Positions 8,551 through 17,704 of a DNA stretch of 64,000 nt are shown one piece after another. The translations under genes and the position numbers were made by a program. The stretch spans positions 148,096 through 212,095 of the forward strand of contig NZ_NINX01000036.1 of assembly GCF_002188635.1 (NCBI RefSeq). The letters run 5' to 3'. Each line of letters begins with the position of its first letter. The stretch's first letter is position 1. The notes below the pieces were generated by a model that was given only the letters and a program-made list of their open reading frames with translations, did no database searches and was not told the origin of the DNA. Source of the DNA: Pigmentiphaga sp. NML030171 (GTDB taxonomy: Bacteria > Pseudomonadota > Gammaproteobacteria > Burkholderiales > Burkholderiaceae_B).

Positions 8551-10485
8551 ATGCCCGCCCCCAATCTCCCGGCTTTCCGCATCTTCGCGGCTCGCCTGCG
8601 ATCGGCATTCGCCGTCGCGGCGCTGGCCTTGCTCGTCGTCAGTTGCGGGGGGTCCGGCAGCCAGCCGGCCGCCAAGGCGGACATCACCCTGCTCGTCTAC
8701 ATGATGGGCACCAACCTCGAAAGCGAAAACGGCGCGGCCACCGGCAACATCGCCGAGATGCAGAGCGTCGCGCCCAGTGACCGGGTGAACGTCGTGCTGA
8801 CCACCGGCGCCGCCGACAAGGATGGCTGGCGCACCGTACAGCGCAAGCGCGTACGCGGCCAGCAGGTCGAATTGCTGGACGACCTGGGCGCCGTGGACAT
8901 GGGCAGCGCCCAGACCTTGCGGGACTTCCTCGCCTGGGGCATGAAGACCTACCCGGCCGAACGAACCATGCTCGTGCTATGGGACCACGGCGGCGGCCCC
9001 AACCGGGGCATAGGTTCCGACCCGTTCACCAACAACGCGCTGTCGCTGGACGACATACGCGGCGCGCTGGCCCCCGCCACCCAGGCTTCCGGGCGCAAGC
9101 TCGCCCTGGTAGGCTTCGATGCCTGCCTGATGGGCTCGGTGGAAGTCGGGCAGGCCCTGGCTCCCTATGCGGACTACATGATCGCGTCGCAGGAGCTCGA
9201 GCCCGGCACCGGCCAGGACTGGGCCGCGCTGGTGTCGCACCTGACCCGGTCCCCCACGGACAGCACCGAAGCCTTCGGCCGCACCATCGTCGACGCTTTC
9301 ATCGCCAAGCAGTTGAAGGAAGATCCCGCGGCCGAAGCCACGCTGTCGCTGGTGGACCTGAGCCGGATAGGCGAAGTTGGCGCCGCGCTGGCCGACATCG
9401 GCGCCACGCTGAACGGGCAACTGGCCGCCGACCCGGTGCAGACCTGGCTGGACATCGCCGAGGCCCGCGCCAAGGCATTCATCTTCGGCTCGGTCCTGCT
9501 GTCCCCCGGCCCCGCGGAACTGGTCGACCTGCGCATGTTCGACTGGAACGGCATCAGGCTGGCCGACGGACAGCGGGAAAGACTGACGCAAGCCCTGGAG
9601 CGCGCCGTGGTCCACCAGAAGCACACCGCGGCCTTCTCCAACCTGGCCGGCCTGACGTTCTACCTGCCGCAGCGCGTCGCCGAGACATCGGCCGACACGA
9701 AGACCTACGCCTCGCTGGCCTTCCTGCCCGAGGCGCAGCGCGGCTTCATCCGGCAGCATTCCGACGTCGGCACCGACAATACCAAGCTGCCGCTGCCCAC
9801 CGTCGGCGCCATCGACTGGCACGATGGCTCGCCGACCGCCCCGACCTCGGTCGACGCGCCCTTGAATGCCGTGGACCGGGCGCTCGTGGCCCGCGATTTC
9901 GCCGCGGTCCAGGACGCTTCCGGCTGGATCACCGCCATCAAGCCGCTGACGGACAGCACCGTCGACAAGCTTGTCGACCCGTCTTTCATGCAAGGCTGGT
10001 TCAACCTGGACGACGCCGGCACGCCCATCTATTTTTCCGCGCTTCCCGACGGCATGCGCTTTGCGGTCGACGCTCCCGAGAACTTCCTGATTCCCGTCAC
10101 GCTGCACATTCCCCCGCCCAGCGACGCCGATGATGACGACAACCTGCAGCGGGGCCTCCTGATCGTATCGGACGCCGCCGAACCAGGCGTCCTGCGCATC
10201 ACCGGGTTCCTGAGCGCACTGGCGAACAACAACTCCGCCGGGGTGGCACGCCCCCAAGGCCTGCCGGAGAATGCCCGCGCGCAACCCCTCTGGCTGGCAC
10301 AGGACGAGAACGACCTCGGCCACTGGATCGCGCCGCCAGCCGCCGCCGACGTGCCGTTCGTGCCCATCACCCCGGGCCAGCGGATCTCCCGTGGAACGCG
10401 CGAGCCGCTGCCCGCGGGTGCCAAGGCTCGCCTGGGCATCGTGGACGTGCGGGGCTGGATCAGCCTGAATCCGCTCATCTATTGA
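8551..10485 (+). CDS. Clostripain-family (C11) cysteine peptidase lipoprotein
   Basis: A 644-residue protein with a hydrophobic signal and the lipobox LVVSC (Cys at about 34), so it is probably a lipoprotein. The C11 peptidase core follows: LLVYMMGTNLE begins the fold, LWDHGGG carries the catalytic His and FDACLMG the catalytic Cys. The region after about residue 400 has no motif I recognise. Family enzymes cut after basic residues and often self-process. AGAGGAC precedes the ATG. The gene stands alone, convergent with pstB. Its physiological role is unknown. Confidence 0.85.
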   Translation: MPAPNLPAFRIFAARLRSAFAVAALALLVVSCGGSGSQPAAKADITLLVYMMGTNLESENGAATGNIAEMQSVAPSDRVNVVLTTGAADKDGWRTVQRKRVRGQQVELLDDLGAVDMGSAQTLRDFLAWGMKTYPAERTMLVLWDHGGGPNRGIGSDPFTNNALSLDDIRGALAPATQASGRKLALVGFDACLMGSVEVGQALAPYADYMIASQELEPGTGQDWAALVSHLTRSPTDSTEAFGRTIVDAFIAKQLKEDPAAEATLSLVDLSRIGEVGAALADIGATLNGQLAADPVQTWLDIAEARAKAFIFGSVLLSPGPAELVDLRMFDWNGIRLADGQRERLTQALERAVVHQKHTAAFSNLAGLTFYLPQRVAETSADTKTYASLAFLPEAQRGFIRQHSDVGTDNTKLPLPTVGAIDWHDGSPTAPTSVDAPLNAVDRALVARDFAAVQDASGWITAIKPLTDSTVDKLVDPSFMQGWFNLDDAGTPIYFSALPDGMRFAVDAPENFLIPVTLHIPPPSDADDDDNLQRGLLIVSDAAEPGVLRITGFLSALANNNSAGVARPQGLPENARAQPLWLAQDENDLGHWIAPPAAADVPFVPITPGQRISRGTREPLPAGAKARLGIVDVRGWISLNPLIY

Positions 10486-10593
10486 ACGCGGCGACGCTCG
10501 GGGGGGCGCCCGGGTGGGAAGGCGGCTGCCACCGGCCGCCCGCGCGGCGCGACCGGTTCCTTGAGCGGATACCGGCGCGCGGAGCCGGAAGGC

Positions 10594-11370
10594 TCAGCCG
10601 AAACGGCCGGTGATGTAGTCTTCCGTCGCCTTCTTGGTCGGCTTGATGAAGATCTGGTCCGTCACGCCGAATTCGACCAGCTCGCCCAGGTACATGTAGG
10701 CGGTGTAGTCGGAACAGCGCGCCGCCTGCTGCATGTTGTGGGTAACGATGACCACCGTGTAGTCGTTCTTCAGTTCGGCGATCAGTTCCTCGATCTTGGC
10801 CGTGGAGATCGGGTCCAGGGCCGAGCACGGTTCGTCCAGCAGCAGGACCTCGGGCTTGATGGCGATGCCGCGCGCGATGCACAGGCGCTGCTGCTGCCCG
10901 CCCGACAGGCTGTGGCCGCTCTGGTGCAGCTTGTTCTTGGCTTCTTCCCACAGCGCGGCCTTGGTCAGGGCCCATTCCACCCGCTCGTCCATCTCGCCCT
11001 TGCTCAGGTTCTCGAACAGGCGCACGCCGAAGGCGATGTTGTCGTAGATGCTCATCGGGAACGGCGTGGGCTTCTGGAACACCATGCCGACCTTGGCGCG
11101 GATCAGCGAGATGTCCATTTTCGAGGTCAGCAGGTTCTCGCCGTCCATGTTGATCTGGCCTTCCGCGCGTTGCTCGGGATAGAGCTCGAACATGCGGTTG
11201 AAGGTGCGCAGCAGCGTCGACTTGCCGCAGCCCGACGGACCGATGAAGGCCGTGACCTGCTTCTCGGGAATCTGCATGCTGACGTTGCGCAGGGCGTGGA
11301 ATTTCCCGTAGTAGAAGTTCAGGTTCTTGACTTCCAGCTTGGGATTCGAAATGTTGACGATGTTTTCCAT
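10594..11370 (-). CDS. pstB: Phosphate ABC transporter ATP-binding protein
   Basis: A 258-residue ABC ATPase. It shows Walker [10 protein letters not shown], signature LSGGQQQRL, Walker [13 protein letters not shown] and the switch His in VTHNM. Length and sequence match PstB. It powers high-affinity Pi import with PstA and PstC. It is the last gene of pstSCAB on the minus strand, 24 bases after pstA. No phoU follows: the next gene is the convergent peptidase. Confidence 0.97.
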   Translation of the reverse strand: MENIVNISNPKLEVKNLNFYYGKFHALRNVSMQIPEKQVTAFIGPSGCGKSTLLRTFNRMFELYPEQRAEGQINMDGENLLTSKMDISLIRAKVGMVFQKPTPFPMSIYDNIAFGVRLFENLSKGEMDERVEWALTKAALWEEAKNKLHQSGHSLSGGQQQRLCIARGIAIKPEVLLLDEPCSALDPISTAKIEELIAELKNDYTVVIVTHNMQQAARCSDYTAYMYLGELVEFGVTDQIFIKPTKKATEDYITGRFG

Positions 11371-11394
11371 GGCGTGTCCGGTTTGTCGCGGGCG

Positions 11395-12252
11395 TCAGGC
11401 GGCCTGTTTGCGGAACATGATGCGAGCAATGATGTTGATGGCCAGGACCAGCAGCGTGATCAGCGTCGCGCCGGCCCAGGCCAGGCGCTGCCAGTCGGCG
11501 AAGGGGCTCATCGCGAACTGGAAGATCGTGACGGGCAGGTTGGCCATGGGAGCGTTCATGTTGAACGACAGGAACTGGTTGTTCAGCGCGGTGAACAGCA
11601 GCGGCGCGGTCTCGCCGGCGATGCGGGCCACGGCCAGCAGGATGCCGGTGACGATACCCGAACGCGCGGCGCGATAGCACACCATGGTGATCATCTTCCA
11701 GTGCGGGCAGCCCAGCGCGATGCAAGCCTCGCGCAGGCTGTTGGGCACCAGCTTGAGCATGTCGTCGGTGGTGCGGACCACGACCGGGATCACGATCACG
11801 GCCAGGGCCAGCGTGCCCGCCCAGCCCGAGAAGTGCTGGATGCGCGCGACGAACACGGTATAGATGAACAGGCCGATCACGATCGACGGCGCGGACAGCA
11901 GCACGTCGTTGATGAAGCGCGTGGCCGGGGCCAGCCAGCCGCGCTGGCCGTACTCGGCCAGGTAGGTGCCGGCCAGGATGCCGATGGGCGTGCCGATCAG
12001 CGTGCCCATGCCGGCCATCATGACGCTGCCCAGCAGCGCGTTGAGCAGGCCGCCGTTCTGCCCCGGAGGAGGCGTGATCTCGGTGAACAGCGCGGGCGAT
12101 ATCGCCGCGGCGCCCTTGGACAGCAAGGTCAGGATGATCCAGAACAGCCAGAAGAGACCGAACACCAGGGCGACCGCCGACAGGGTCAGCATGACCTTGT
12201 TGGTCAGCCGGCGGCGGCGGTAGACGGAGTTCTGCATGGTGATGACGGACAT
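11395..12252 (-). CDS. pstA: Phosphate ABC transporter permease PstA
   Basis: A 285-residue inner-membrane permease with six predicted helices and the ABC permease EAA loop ([15 protein letters not shown]) that docks to PstB. It forms the Pi channel with PstC. The start ATG lies 9 bases after the pstC stop, so the pair is translationally close. [15 protein letters not shown] segment near the C-terminus is typical of PstA. Confidence 0.96.
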   Translation of the reverse strand: MSVITMQNSVYRRRRLTNKVMLTLSAVALVFGLFWLFWIILTLLSKGAAAISPALFTEITPPPGQNGGLLNALLGSVMMAGMGTLIGTPIGILAGTYLAEYGQRGWLAPATRFINDVLLSAPSIVIGLFIYTVFVARIQHFSGWAGTLALAVIVIPVVVRTTDDMLKLVPNSLREACIALGCPHWKMITMVCYRAARSGIVTGILLAVARIAGETAPLLFTALNNQFLSFNMNAPMANLPVTIFQFAMSPFADWQRLAWAGATLITLLVLAINIIARIMFRKQAA

Positions 12253-12261
12253 CGCGGCTCC

Positions 12262-13287
12262 TTAGGACCGGGCGCCTTCGCTCTTCGCCAGGCGCAGCAG
12301 CAGGAGCTTCGAGCAGGCGAGCACGATGGTGGTGATGAGGAAGAGGATCAGGCCCAGCTCGATCAGCGCCGACAGGTGCACGTCGTCGGAGGCTTCGGCG
12401 AATTCGTTGGCCAGGGACGAGGCGATCGAATTGCCCGGCGCGAACAGCGAGCCGGACAGCCGGTAGGCGTTGCCGATGACGAAGGTCACGGCCATGGTCT
12501 CGCCCAGCGCGCGGCCCAGCCCCAGCATGATGCCGCCGACCACGCCGACCTTGGTGAACGGCAGCACCACGCGGGAAACGACTTCCCAGGTGGTCGCGCC
12601 CAGCCCGTAGGCCGACTCCTTCAGCATGGCCGGCACGAGTTCGAACACGTCGCGCATCACGGCGGTGATGAAGGGAATGATCATCACCGCCAGGATGATG
12701 CCGGCGGTGAAGACGCCTATGCCGAAGGCCGGCCCCTGGAACAGGATGCCGGCCCCCGGAATGTTGCCCAGCGTGGCGATCAGGAAGGGCTGCACGTACT
12801 GCTTGAACAGCGGGGCGAAGATGAACAGGCCCCACATGCCGTAGATGATGGAGGGAATCGCCGCCAGCATTTCGACGGCGGTGCCCAGCGGCCGGCGCAG
12901 CCAGGTGGGCGACAGCTCCGTCAGGAAGAGCGCGATGCCGAACGACACCGGCACCGCGATCAGCAGCGCGATGGCCGAGGTGATGAGCGTGCCGACGATG
13001 GGCACCAGCGCGCCGTATTCATTGTTGACCGGGTCCCATTCGGAGGACCACAGGAACGAGACGCCGTATTTCTCGAGCGTGATCTGGCTGCCCAAGACCA
13101 GCGACACCAGGATGGCGGCCAGCAGGCTCAGCACGGCAAAGGCGAAGAACCGGGTCAGGTTCTTGAACAACGCGTCCATGGCCGCGTTACGGTTTTTCTT
13201 CATCGGGGGCGTATTCCCGGTAGTAGTCGGCTCGGAGGAAGAATTTCCTCGAATCTCGCCCGAAATGTTATCAAGGACCGCGCTCAT
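12262..13287 (-). CDS. pstC: Phosphate ABC transporter permease PstC
   Basis: A 341-residue permease with six helices and the cytoplasmic loop [14 protein letters not shown] that contacts the ATPase. The polar N-terminal tail of about 45 residues before the first helix is somewhat long; an internal Met ([10 protein letters not shown]) could be an alternative start. It is preceded by an intercistronic hairpin after pstS, which probably lowers its expression relative to the binding protein. Confidence 0.95.
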   Translation of the reverse strand: MSAVLDNISGEIRGNSSSEPTTTGNTPPMKKNRNAAMDALFKNLTRFFAFAVLSLLAAILVSLVLGSQITLEKYGVSFLWSSEWDPVNNEYGALVPIVGTLITSAIALLIAVPVSFGIALFLTELSPTWLRRPLGTAVEMLAAIPSIIYGMWGLFIFAPLFKQYVQPFLIATLGNIPGAGILFQGPAFGIGVFTAGIILAVMIIPFITAVMRDVFELVPAMLKESAYGLGATTWEVVSRVVLPFTKVGVVGGIMLGLGRALGETMAVTFVIGNAYRLSGSLFAPGNSIASSLANEFAEASDDVHLSALIELGLILFLITTIVLACSKLLLLRLAKSEGARS

Positions 13288-13337
13288 GGGAGTTTCCGGA
13301 AAGGGAGACAGGTCGACCCCGGGGGCCAGGAGACGCG

Positions 13338-13372
13338 AAAAACGGGGCGGACGACTCCGCCCGGCCCCGTTT
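13338..13372 (-). terminator. Attenuator-like hairpin between pstS and pstC
   Basis: On the minus strand AAACGGGG pairs with CCCCGTTT around a GC-rich inner stem and is followed by TTTTT. It sits 26 bases after the pstS stop and 50 bases before pstC. Partial termination or 3' protection here would give more PstS than membrane subunits, a common arrangement for binding-protein operons. Confidence 0.7.
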
Positions 13373-13397
13373 CACGCCACTATGGCACCTCGGCGGA

Positions 13398-14438
13398 TCA
13401 GTACAGCGACTTGCCGCTGGCGTCCTTGATGTCGGACTTCCACAGCGAACGGATCTGCGTCGTCACCGCGTCGGGCAGCGCCACGTAGTCCAGTTCCGAA
13501 GCGGACTTCTTGCCGTTCTTGAAGGCCCAGTCGAAGAACTTCAGGACTTCGGCGCCTTGCGTCGGCTTGTCCTGAGCCTTGTGCATCAGGATGAAGGTGG
13601 CGCTGGTGATGGGCCAGCTCTTCTCGCCCGGCTCGTTGTTCAGGATCACGCCCATGCCCGGCGCGCTCTTCCAGTCGGCATTCGCGGCGGCGGCGGCGAA
13701 GGCGGCCTCTTCCGGCTGGACGAACTTGCCGTCCTTGTTCTGGACCTGGCCGTGCGCCAGCTTGTTCTGCTTGGCGTAGGCGTATTCGACGTAGCCGATG
13801 GCGCCGGGGAACTGCTTGACGTAGTTGGCGACGCCTTCGTTGCCCTTGCCGCCCTGGCCGGCGGGCCACTTGACGGCCTTGCCTTCACCCACGGACGACT
13901 TCCAGTCGGCGGAAACCTTGGACAGGTAGTTGGTCCAGCCGAAGGTCGTGCCCGAACCGTCCGAGCGGTGGACGACGATGATGTCGGCAGCAGGCAGGTT
14001 CACGCCGGGGTTCAGCTTGGCGATGGCCTCGTCGTTCCACTTCTTGACCTTGCCCAGGTAGATGTCGGCCAGCAGCGCGCCGGTGAACTTCAGTTGGCCG
14101 GGCTGGATGCCTTGCAGGTTGACCACGGGGACGATGCCGCCGATCACGGCCGGGAACTGGACCAGGCCGTTCTTGGCCAGGTCTTCACCGCTCATCGGAT
14201 CATCCGACGCGCCGAAATCCACGGTCTTGGCGATGATCTGCTTCTGGCCGCCGCCCGAACCGATGGACTGGTAGTTCACCGTGTTGCCCGTGGCAGCCTT
14301 GTAGTCCGAGGCCCACTTGGCATAGATGGGATAGGGGAACGACGCGCCGGCACCGGTGATGTCGGCAGCGTGCGCGGACAACGCGGCAACGCCCAGCACG
14401 ACGCCCACCGACACTTGCTTGAATACGAGTTTGAACAT
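13398..14438 (-). CDS. pstS: Phosphate ABC transporter substrate-binding protein PstS
   Basis: A 346-residue periplasmic Pi-binding protein. A signal peptide ends at about AHA-AD (residue 25). The mature protein opens with [16 protein letters not shown] and contains [10 protein letters not shown] and [16 protein letters not shown], the phosphate-contact segments of PstS. The start is the ATG at 14438, preceded by AGAGGAC; an upstream in-frame start would add 12 residues and spoil the signal peptide. It is first in pstSCAB and has a strong Pho-box candidate upstream, so PhoB control under Pi starvation is expected. Confidence 0.97.
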   Translation of the reverse strand: MFKLVFKQVSVGVVLGVAALSAHAADITGAGASFPYPIYAKWASDYKAATGNTVNYQSIGSGGGQKQIIAKTVDFGASDDPMSGEDLAKNGLVQFPAVIGGIVPVVNLQGIQPGQLKFTGALLADIYLGKVKKWNDEAIAKLNPGVNLPAADIIVVHRSDGSGTTFGWTNYLSKVSADWKSSVGEGKAVKWPAGQGGKGNEGVANYVKQFPGAIGYVEYAYAKQNKLAHGQVQNKDGKFVQPEEAAFAAAAANADWKSAPGMGVILNNEPGEKSWPITSATFILMHKAQDKPTQGAEVLKFFDWAFKNGKKSASELDYVALPDAVTTQIRSLWKSDIKDASGKSLY

Positions 14439-14499
14439 TTGCAGGTCCTCTGCTTTGTGGGAGGTAAAACTCACGACGGCGTCAGATTACGTAGCAAAT

Positions 14500-14517
14500 A
14501 TGACATGACCATGACAG
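14500..14517 (-). promoter_or_regulatory. Pho-box candidate upstream of pstS
   Basis: On the minus strand CTGTCAT-GGTC-ATGTCAT: two 7-base half-sites with a 4-base spacer, matching the PhoB consensus at 13 of 14 half-site bases. A third half-site (CCGTCAT) lies immediately upstream. A -10-like TAATCT follows 10 bases downstream, and the pstS ATG is 61 bases away. Confidence 0.85.
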
Positions 14518-14548
14518 CACACATGACGGTCATGGAACTGGACATGTA

Positions 14549-14569
14549 GAATCATTAACGATTCTCATT
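14549..14569 (+). promoter_or_regulatory. Fur-box candidate upstream of the AraC regulator
   Basis: An imperfect A/T-rich palindrome built of AAT/ATT hexamer units (the GAATCATTAACGATTCTCATT region) ends 9 bases before the AraC gene. It resembles the GATAATGATAATCATTATC Fur consensus. Iron repression is inferred from this and from the downstream receptor. Confidence 0.65.
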
Positions 14570-14578
14570 CATAAAAAA

Positions 14579-15454
14579 ATGATGCCTGCTCCCGTGCCCG
14601 AACAATGGCATGTCCCCGCGATGACCGCCTCGCTGTCCATCAGCGGTGGCATATTGCGCATGGATCAAGACCAGGCCATTACCGAGCAGAACGACGCCGG
14701 CTTGAAGCTGGTCCTGCTGCTGGGCGGGGAACTGCGTTATTCGATGCAAAAACACCGCCAGATAGGTCTCAAGGGCCCCGCGGTCCACCTCAGCCTGAGC
14801 CGCAGCCCGTTCATGGTCAGCCATGCCTTCCATGCCGCCTCACCGCTGCGCTACGTGGCCGTGCGCATGCCCGAGGAAGCGCTGCAGGAAGGCCTGGACC
14901 TCGACATCGGGCGGCATGCCCGCCAGCGCAACGGCACCGACACCCCGTTTTTCCTCGACCGGCAGGCCAACCGGATCCTGCAGGCCCTGGGCCGGCAATT
15001 GCTGGCCTGCCCCCTGCGCGGGAACCTGCGTGATCTCTACCTGGCCGGCAAGGCGCTGGAATTGACCGCCACCGTGCTGGCCGGCCTGGAACTGACTCCC
15101 GCCGCCAGCCCGGCCCAGGCCGATGCGCTCATGCTGTCGCCGCGCCAGCTCGACGCGCTGCACGAGGCCCGCGCGCGGCTGCTCGAACAGCTTTCCGATC
15201 CGCCCGGCCTGGCGGCCCTGGGTCGCCAGGTCGGCCTGAACGTCACGACGCTGACGCGGGGGTTCCGGGCCGTGTTCGGCTGCAGCGTCTATCAATTCGT
15301 GCGCGACCAGCGCCTCGAACTCGCCTATCGCATGCTGGCCGCCGGCCGATGCACCGTGGCCCAGGCCGCGTTTGCCGCCGGCTACAGCGATTCGCATTTC
15401 TCCAAGGCTTTCCAGAAACGTTTCGGCATCGCGCCGCGCGGACTGCGCCGCTAG
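14579..15454 (+). CDS. AraC-family regulator, PchR-like
   Basis: A 291-residue transcription factor. The N-terminal about 180 residues are a ligand-sensing domain, and the C-terminal about 100 hold two helix-turn-helix motifs (LAALGRQVGLNVTTLTRGF and VAQAAFAAGYSDSHFSKAF). Layout and end (FQKRFGIAPRGLRR) match the PchR/AlcR type that senses ferric siderophores and activates their receptor genes. The TonB receptor lies 113 bases downstream on the same strand. The leader is very short, with a Fur-box candidate immediately before it. The inducing siderophore is unknown. Confidence 0.85.
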   Translation: MMPAPVPEQWHVPAMTASLSISGGILRMDQDQAITEQNDAGLKLVLLLGGELRYSMQKHRQIGLKGPAVHLSLSRSPFMVSHAFHAASPLRYVAVRMPEEALQEGLDLDIGRHARQRNGTDTPFFLDRQANRILQALGRQLLACPLRGNLRDLYLAGKALELTATVLAGLELTPAASPAQADALMLSPRQLDALHEARARLLEQLSDPPGLAALGRQVGLNVTTLTRGFRAVFGCSVYQFVRDQRLELAYRMLAAGRCTVAQAAFAAGYSDSHFSKAFQKRFGIAPRGLRR

Positions 15455-15527
15455 CCCGCGGATACGCCCGATCGCCAGATTGATACCGGCAACCGCCAAT
15501 TCGTCCCCGGCGCCCTCCCTAGAATTG

Positions 15528-15544
15528 TTGAGATTGATTCTCAA
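15528..15544 (+). promoter_or_regulatory. Fur-box candidate upstream of the TonB receptor
   Basis: TTGAGATTGATTCTCAA is a near-perfect palindrome 24 bases before the receptor's GTG start, in an otherwise GC-rich context. It matches the hexamer pattern of Fur sites and suggests iron repression. Confidence 0.75.
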
Positions 15545-15567
15545 TTCAAGAAAGGGAGAGGGTCTCC

Positions 15568-17703
15568 GTGGATATCCGCAAGCCATTTCATTCCCGGCCT
15601 GGCGCCTTCCGACCCGGCCCGGCCCGCACCGCGCTGGCCTCGGCCATCATGCTGCTGGGCGCCGGTGTCCATGCCCAGGCCGTCCCCGAGCCGCCGGCCA
15701 GCATGCTGCCCGCGGTGACCGTCACCGGCGGCGCGGACACGCCGTCGTCGTTGCTCAAGACGTCGCAGTCCGCCAAGGAAACGCCGCAGTCGATCACCGT
15801 CATCGACCGCGAGCGCATGCAGCAGCAGAACCTGCAGACGCTGGAGGAAGTGCTGCAGCAGGCGCCCGGGATCACCGTCCAGCCCTATCAGCAGCTCACC
15901 ACGGGCTACTACGCCCGTGGCTTCAAGATCGACTCCTTCCAGCAGGACGGCGTGCCCGTGCTCATGGGCCAGACGGCCGGTGCGCCGGAAGACATGGGCA
16001 TGTACGAACGGGTGGAAATCCTGCGCGGCGCCAACGGCCTGCTCCAGGGCACGGGCAACCCGGCCGCCACCGTCAACCTCGTGCTCAGGCGGGCGCCGCG
16101 GCGGTTCGAGGCGCGCGGCGCGCTGACCGCCGGCAGCTGGAACCGCTACCGCGCCGAAGCGGACGTGGGCGGCCCGGTGAACGAAAGCGGCAGCCTGCGC
16201 GCAAGGCTGGTGGCCAGCCATGAGGACCGCGATTTCTTCTACGACGTGGCAGGCCAGAAGTCCACCAATCTGTACGGCACGGCTGAACTCGACCTGGGCC
16301 CCGCCACCGTGCTGTCGGTGGGTGTCCATCACCAGCGCATCCGTTCCATCACCAACATGGCCGGGGTTCCCTTCTATCGCGACGGCCGCGATATCGGCCT
16401 GCCGCGCTCGACCTACCTGGATGTCGCCTGGGACCGCTTCGACTGGGACAACACGCGGCTGTTCGCCGGCCTGGAGCATGCGTTCGACAACGGCTGGACC
16501 GCCAGGCTCAACGTCAACCACCTGACGGGCGACGCCGACCTGAAATATGCCGGCGCCAATGGCGCGGTCGATCCCGCAACGGGCACCGGTCCGCGCCTGA
16601 CCGGCGGCGCCTATGAATTCGAGAACCGCCAGACCAGCGCCGACGGTTACCTGAACGGCCCCTTCACCCTGTTCGGCCGGCGGCACGAGGCGCTGGTCGG
16701 GATCAACCACCTGCGCACCAGCACCGAGCAGTTCTCCGCCAGTTTCCTGGCGCCGATCGGCGTGCCGGTGGACGTATGGAAATGGGATCCGCGCAGCGTG
16801 CCCGAACCAGCGGTCGGTCCCTACGCGTCGCGCGGGCCGACGCGCATGGTCCAGTCGGGCATCTATGCGATGGGCCGGTTTTCGCTGGCCGATCCTCTCA
16901 AGCTGATCCTGGGGGGACGGGTGAGCCGATGGAAGCAGGACACCGCCTCCGCCAGTTCCCGGCTCAGCAGCGAGTTCACGCCCTATGGCGGCCTGGTCCT
17001 GGACATCACGCCGCAGTGGGCGCTCTACGCCAGCTACGCACAGGTCTTCCAGCCCCAGACACAGACCACGTGGGAGGGCGGCATGCTGGATCCGGTCCAG
17101 GGAAGCAACCGGGAAGTCGGCATCAAGGGCGGCCTGCTGGAAGGGCGGCTGGATGCCAGCCTGGCCCTCTTCAACATCCGGCAGCGCAACCGCGCGCAGA
17201 CCGACCCCGCGCATCCTTGCGCGGGCGCAGTCTGCTACTACATCGCTGGCGGCGAAGTCGAGAGCCGCGGGATCGAGGCGGAAGTCAACGGCCGGGTCAT
17301 GCCGGGGCTGGACCTGTCGCTGGGCTATACCTACAACGCCACGGAGTACCTGAAGGATGCTCAGTCGCAGGGACAGCCCTTCGCCCGCTTCACGCCCAAG
17401 CACATCTTCAGGCTCTGGACGAATACCGTACTGCCCGGAAACGATGGCCGGCTCAGCGCGGGCGTGGGCATCCAGGCGCAAAGCGCCTACACCGTGCAGT
17501 CCGGCGGCGTGACCCTGCGCCAGGGCGGCTATGCCCTGGCCAGCCTGCGGATCGGCTACCGCATCAACAAACACATGAGCGCGGCGCTGCACGTCAACAA
17601 CCTGTTCGACCGGCGCTACTACCAGAGCCTGTCCGGCACCAGTTGGAACAACCGCTACGGCGAACCCCGCAGCGTGGCGCTGACGCTGCGCATGGAGTAC
17701 TAG
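15568..17703 (+). CDS. TonB-dependent siderophore receptor
   Basis: A 711-residue outer-membrane receptor with a GTG start and a good AAGGGAGAGG ribosome site. The signal peptide runs to about residue 37 (GVHAQA). The plug domain (about 60-190) contains ETPQSITVIDRERM, APGITVQPY, YYARGFKIDSFQQDGVP and YERVEILRGANGLLQGTGNPAATVNL. The barrel follows, ending in RSVALTLRMEY. This architecture matches FpvA/FptA/FauA-type ferric-siderophore receptors. No siderophore biosynthesis genes are nearby, so a xenosiderophore is likely. Confidence 0.93.
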   Translation: MDIRKPFHSRPGAFRPGPARTALASAIMLLGAGVHAQAVPEPPASMLPAVTVTGGADTPSSLLKTSQSAKETPQSITVIDRERMQQQNLQTLEEVLQQAPGITVQPYQQLTTGYYARGFKIDSFQQDGVPVLMGQTAGAPEDMGMYERVEILRGANGLLQGTGNPAATVNLVLRRAPRRFEARGALTAGSWNRYRAEADVGGPVNESGSLRARLVASHEDRDFFYDVAGQKSTNLYGTAELDLGPATVLSVGVHHQRIRSITNMAGVPFYRDGRDIGLPRSTYLDVAWDRFDWDNTRLFAGLEHAFDNGWTARLNVNHLTGDADLKYAGANGAVDPATGTGPRLTGGAYEFENRQTSADGYLNGPFTLFGRRHEALVGINHLRTSTEQFSASFLAPIGVPVDVWKWDPRSVPEPAVGPYASRGPTRMVQSGIYAMGRFSLADPLKLILGGRVSRWKQDTASASSRLSSEFTPYGGLVLDITPQWALYASYAQVFQPQTQTTWEGGMLDPVQGSNREVGIKGGLLEGRLDASLALFNIRQRNRAQTDPAHPCAGAVCYYIAGGEVESRGIEAEVNGRVMPGLDLSLGYTYNATEYLKDAQSQGQPFARFTPKHIFRLWTNTVLPGNDGRLSAGVGIQAQSAYTVQSGGVTLRQGGYALASLRIGYRINKHMSAALHVNNLFDRRYYQSLSGTSWNNRYGEPRSVALTLRMEY

Positions 17704-17704
17704 G

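Noticed and set aside
10521..10540. GGCGGC...GCCGCC hairpin between the C11 peptidase and pstB
   Set aside because: No T-run and such stems are frequent at this GC content.
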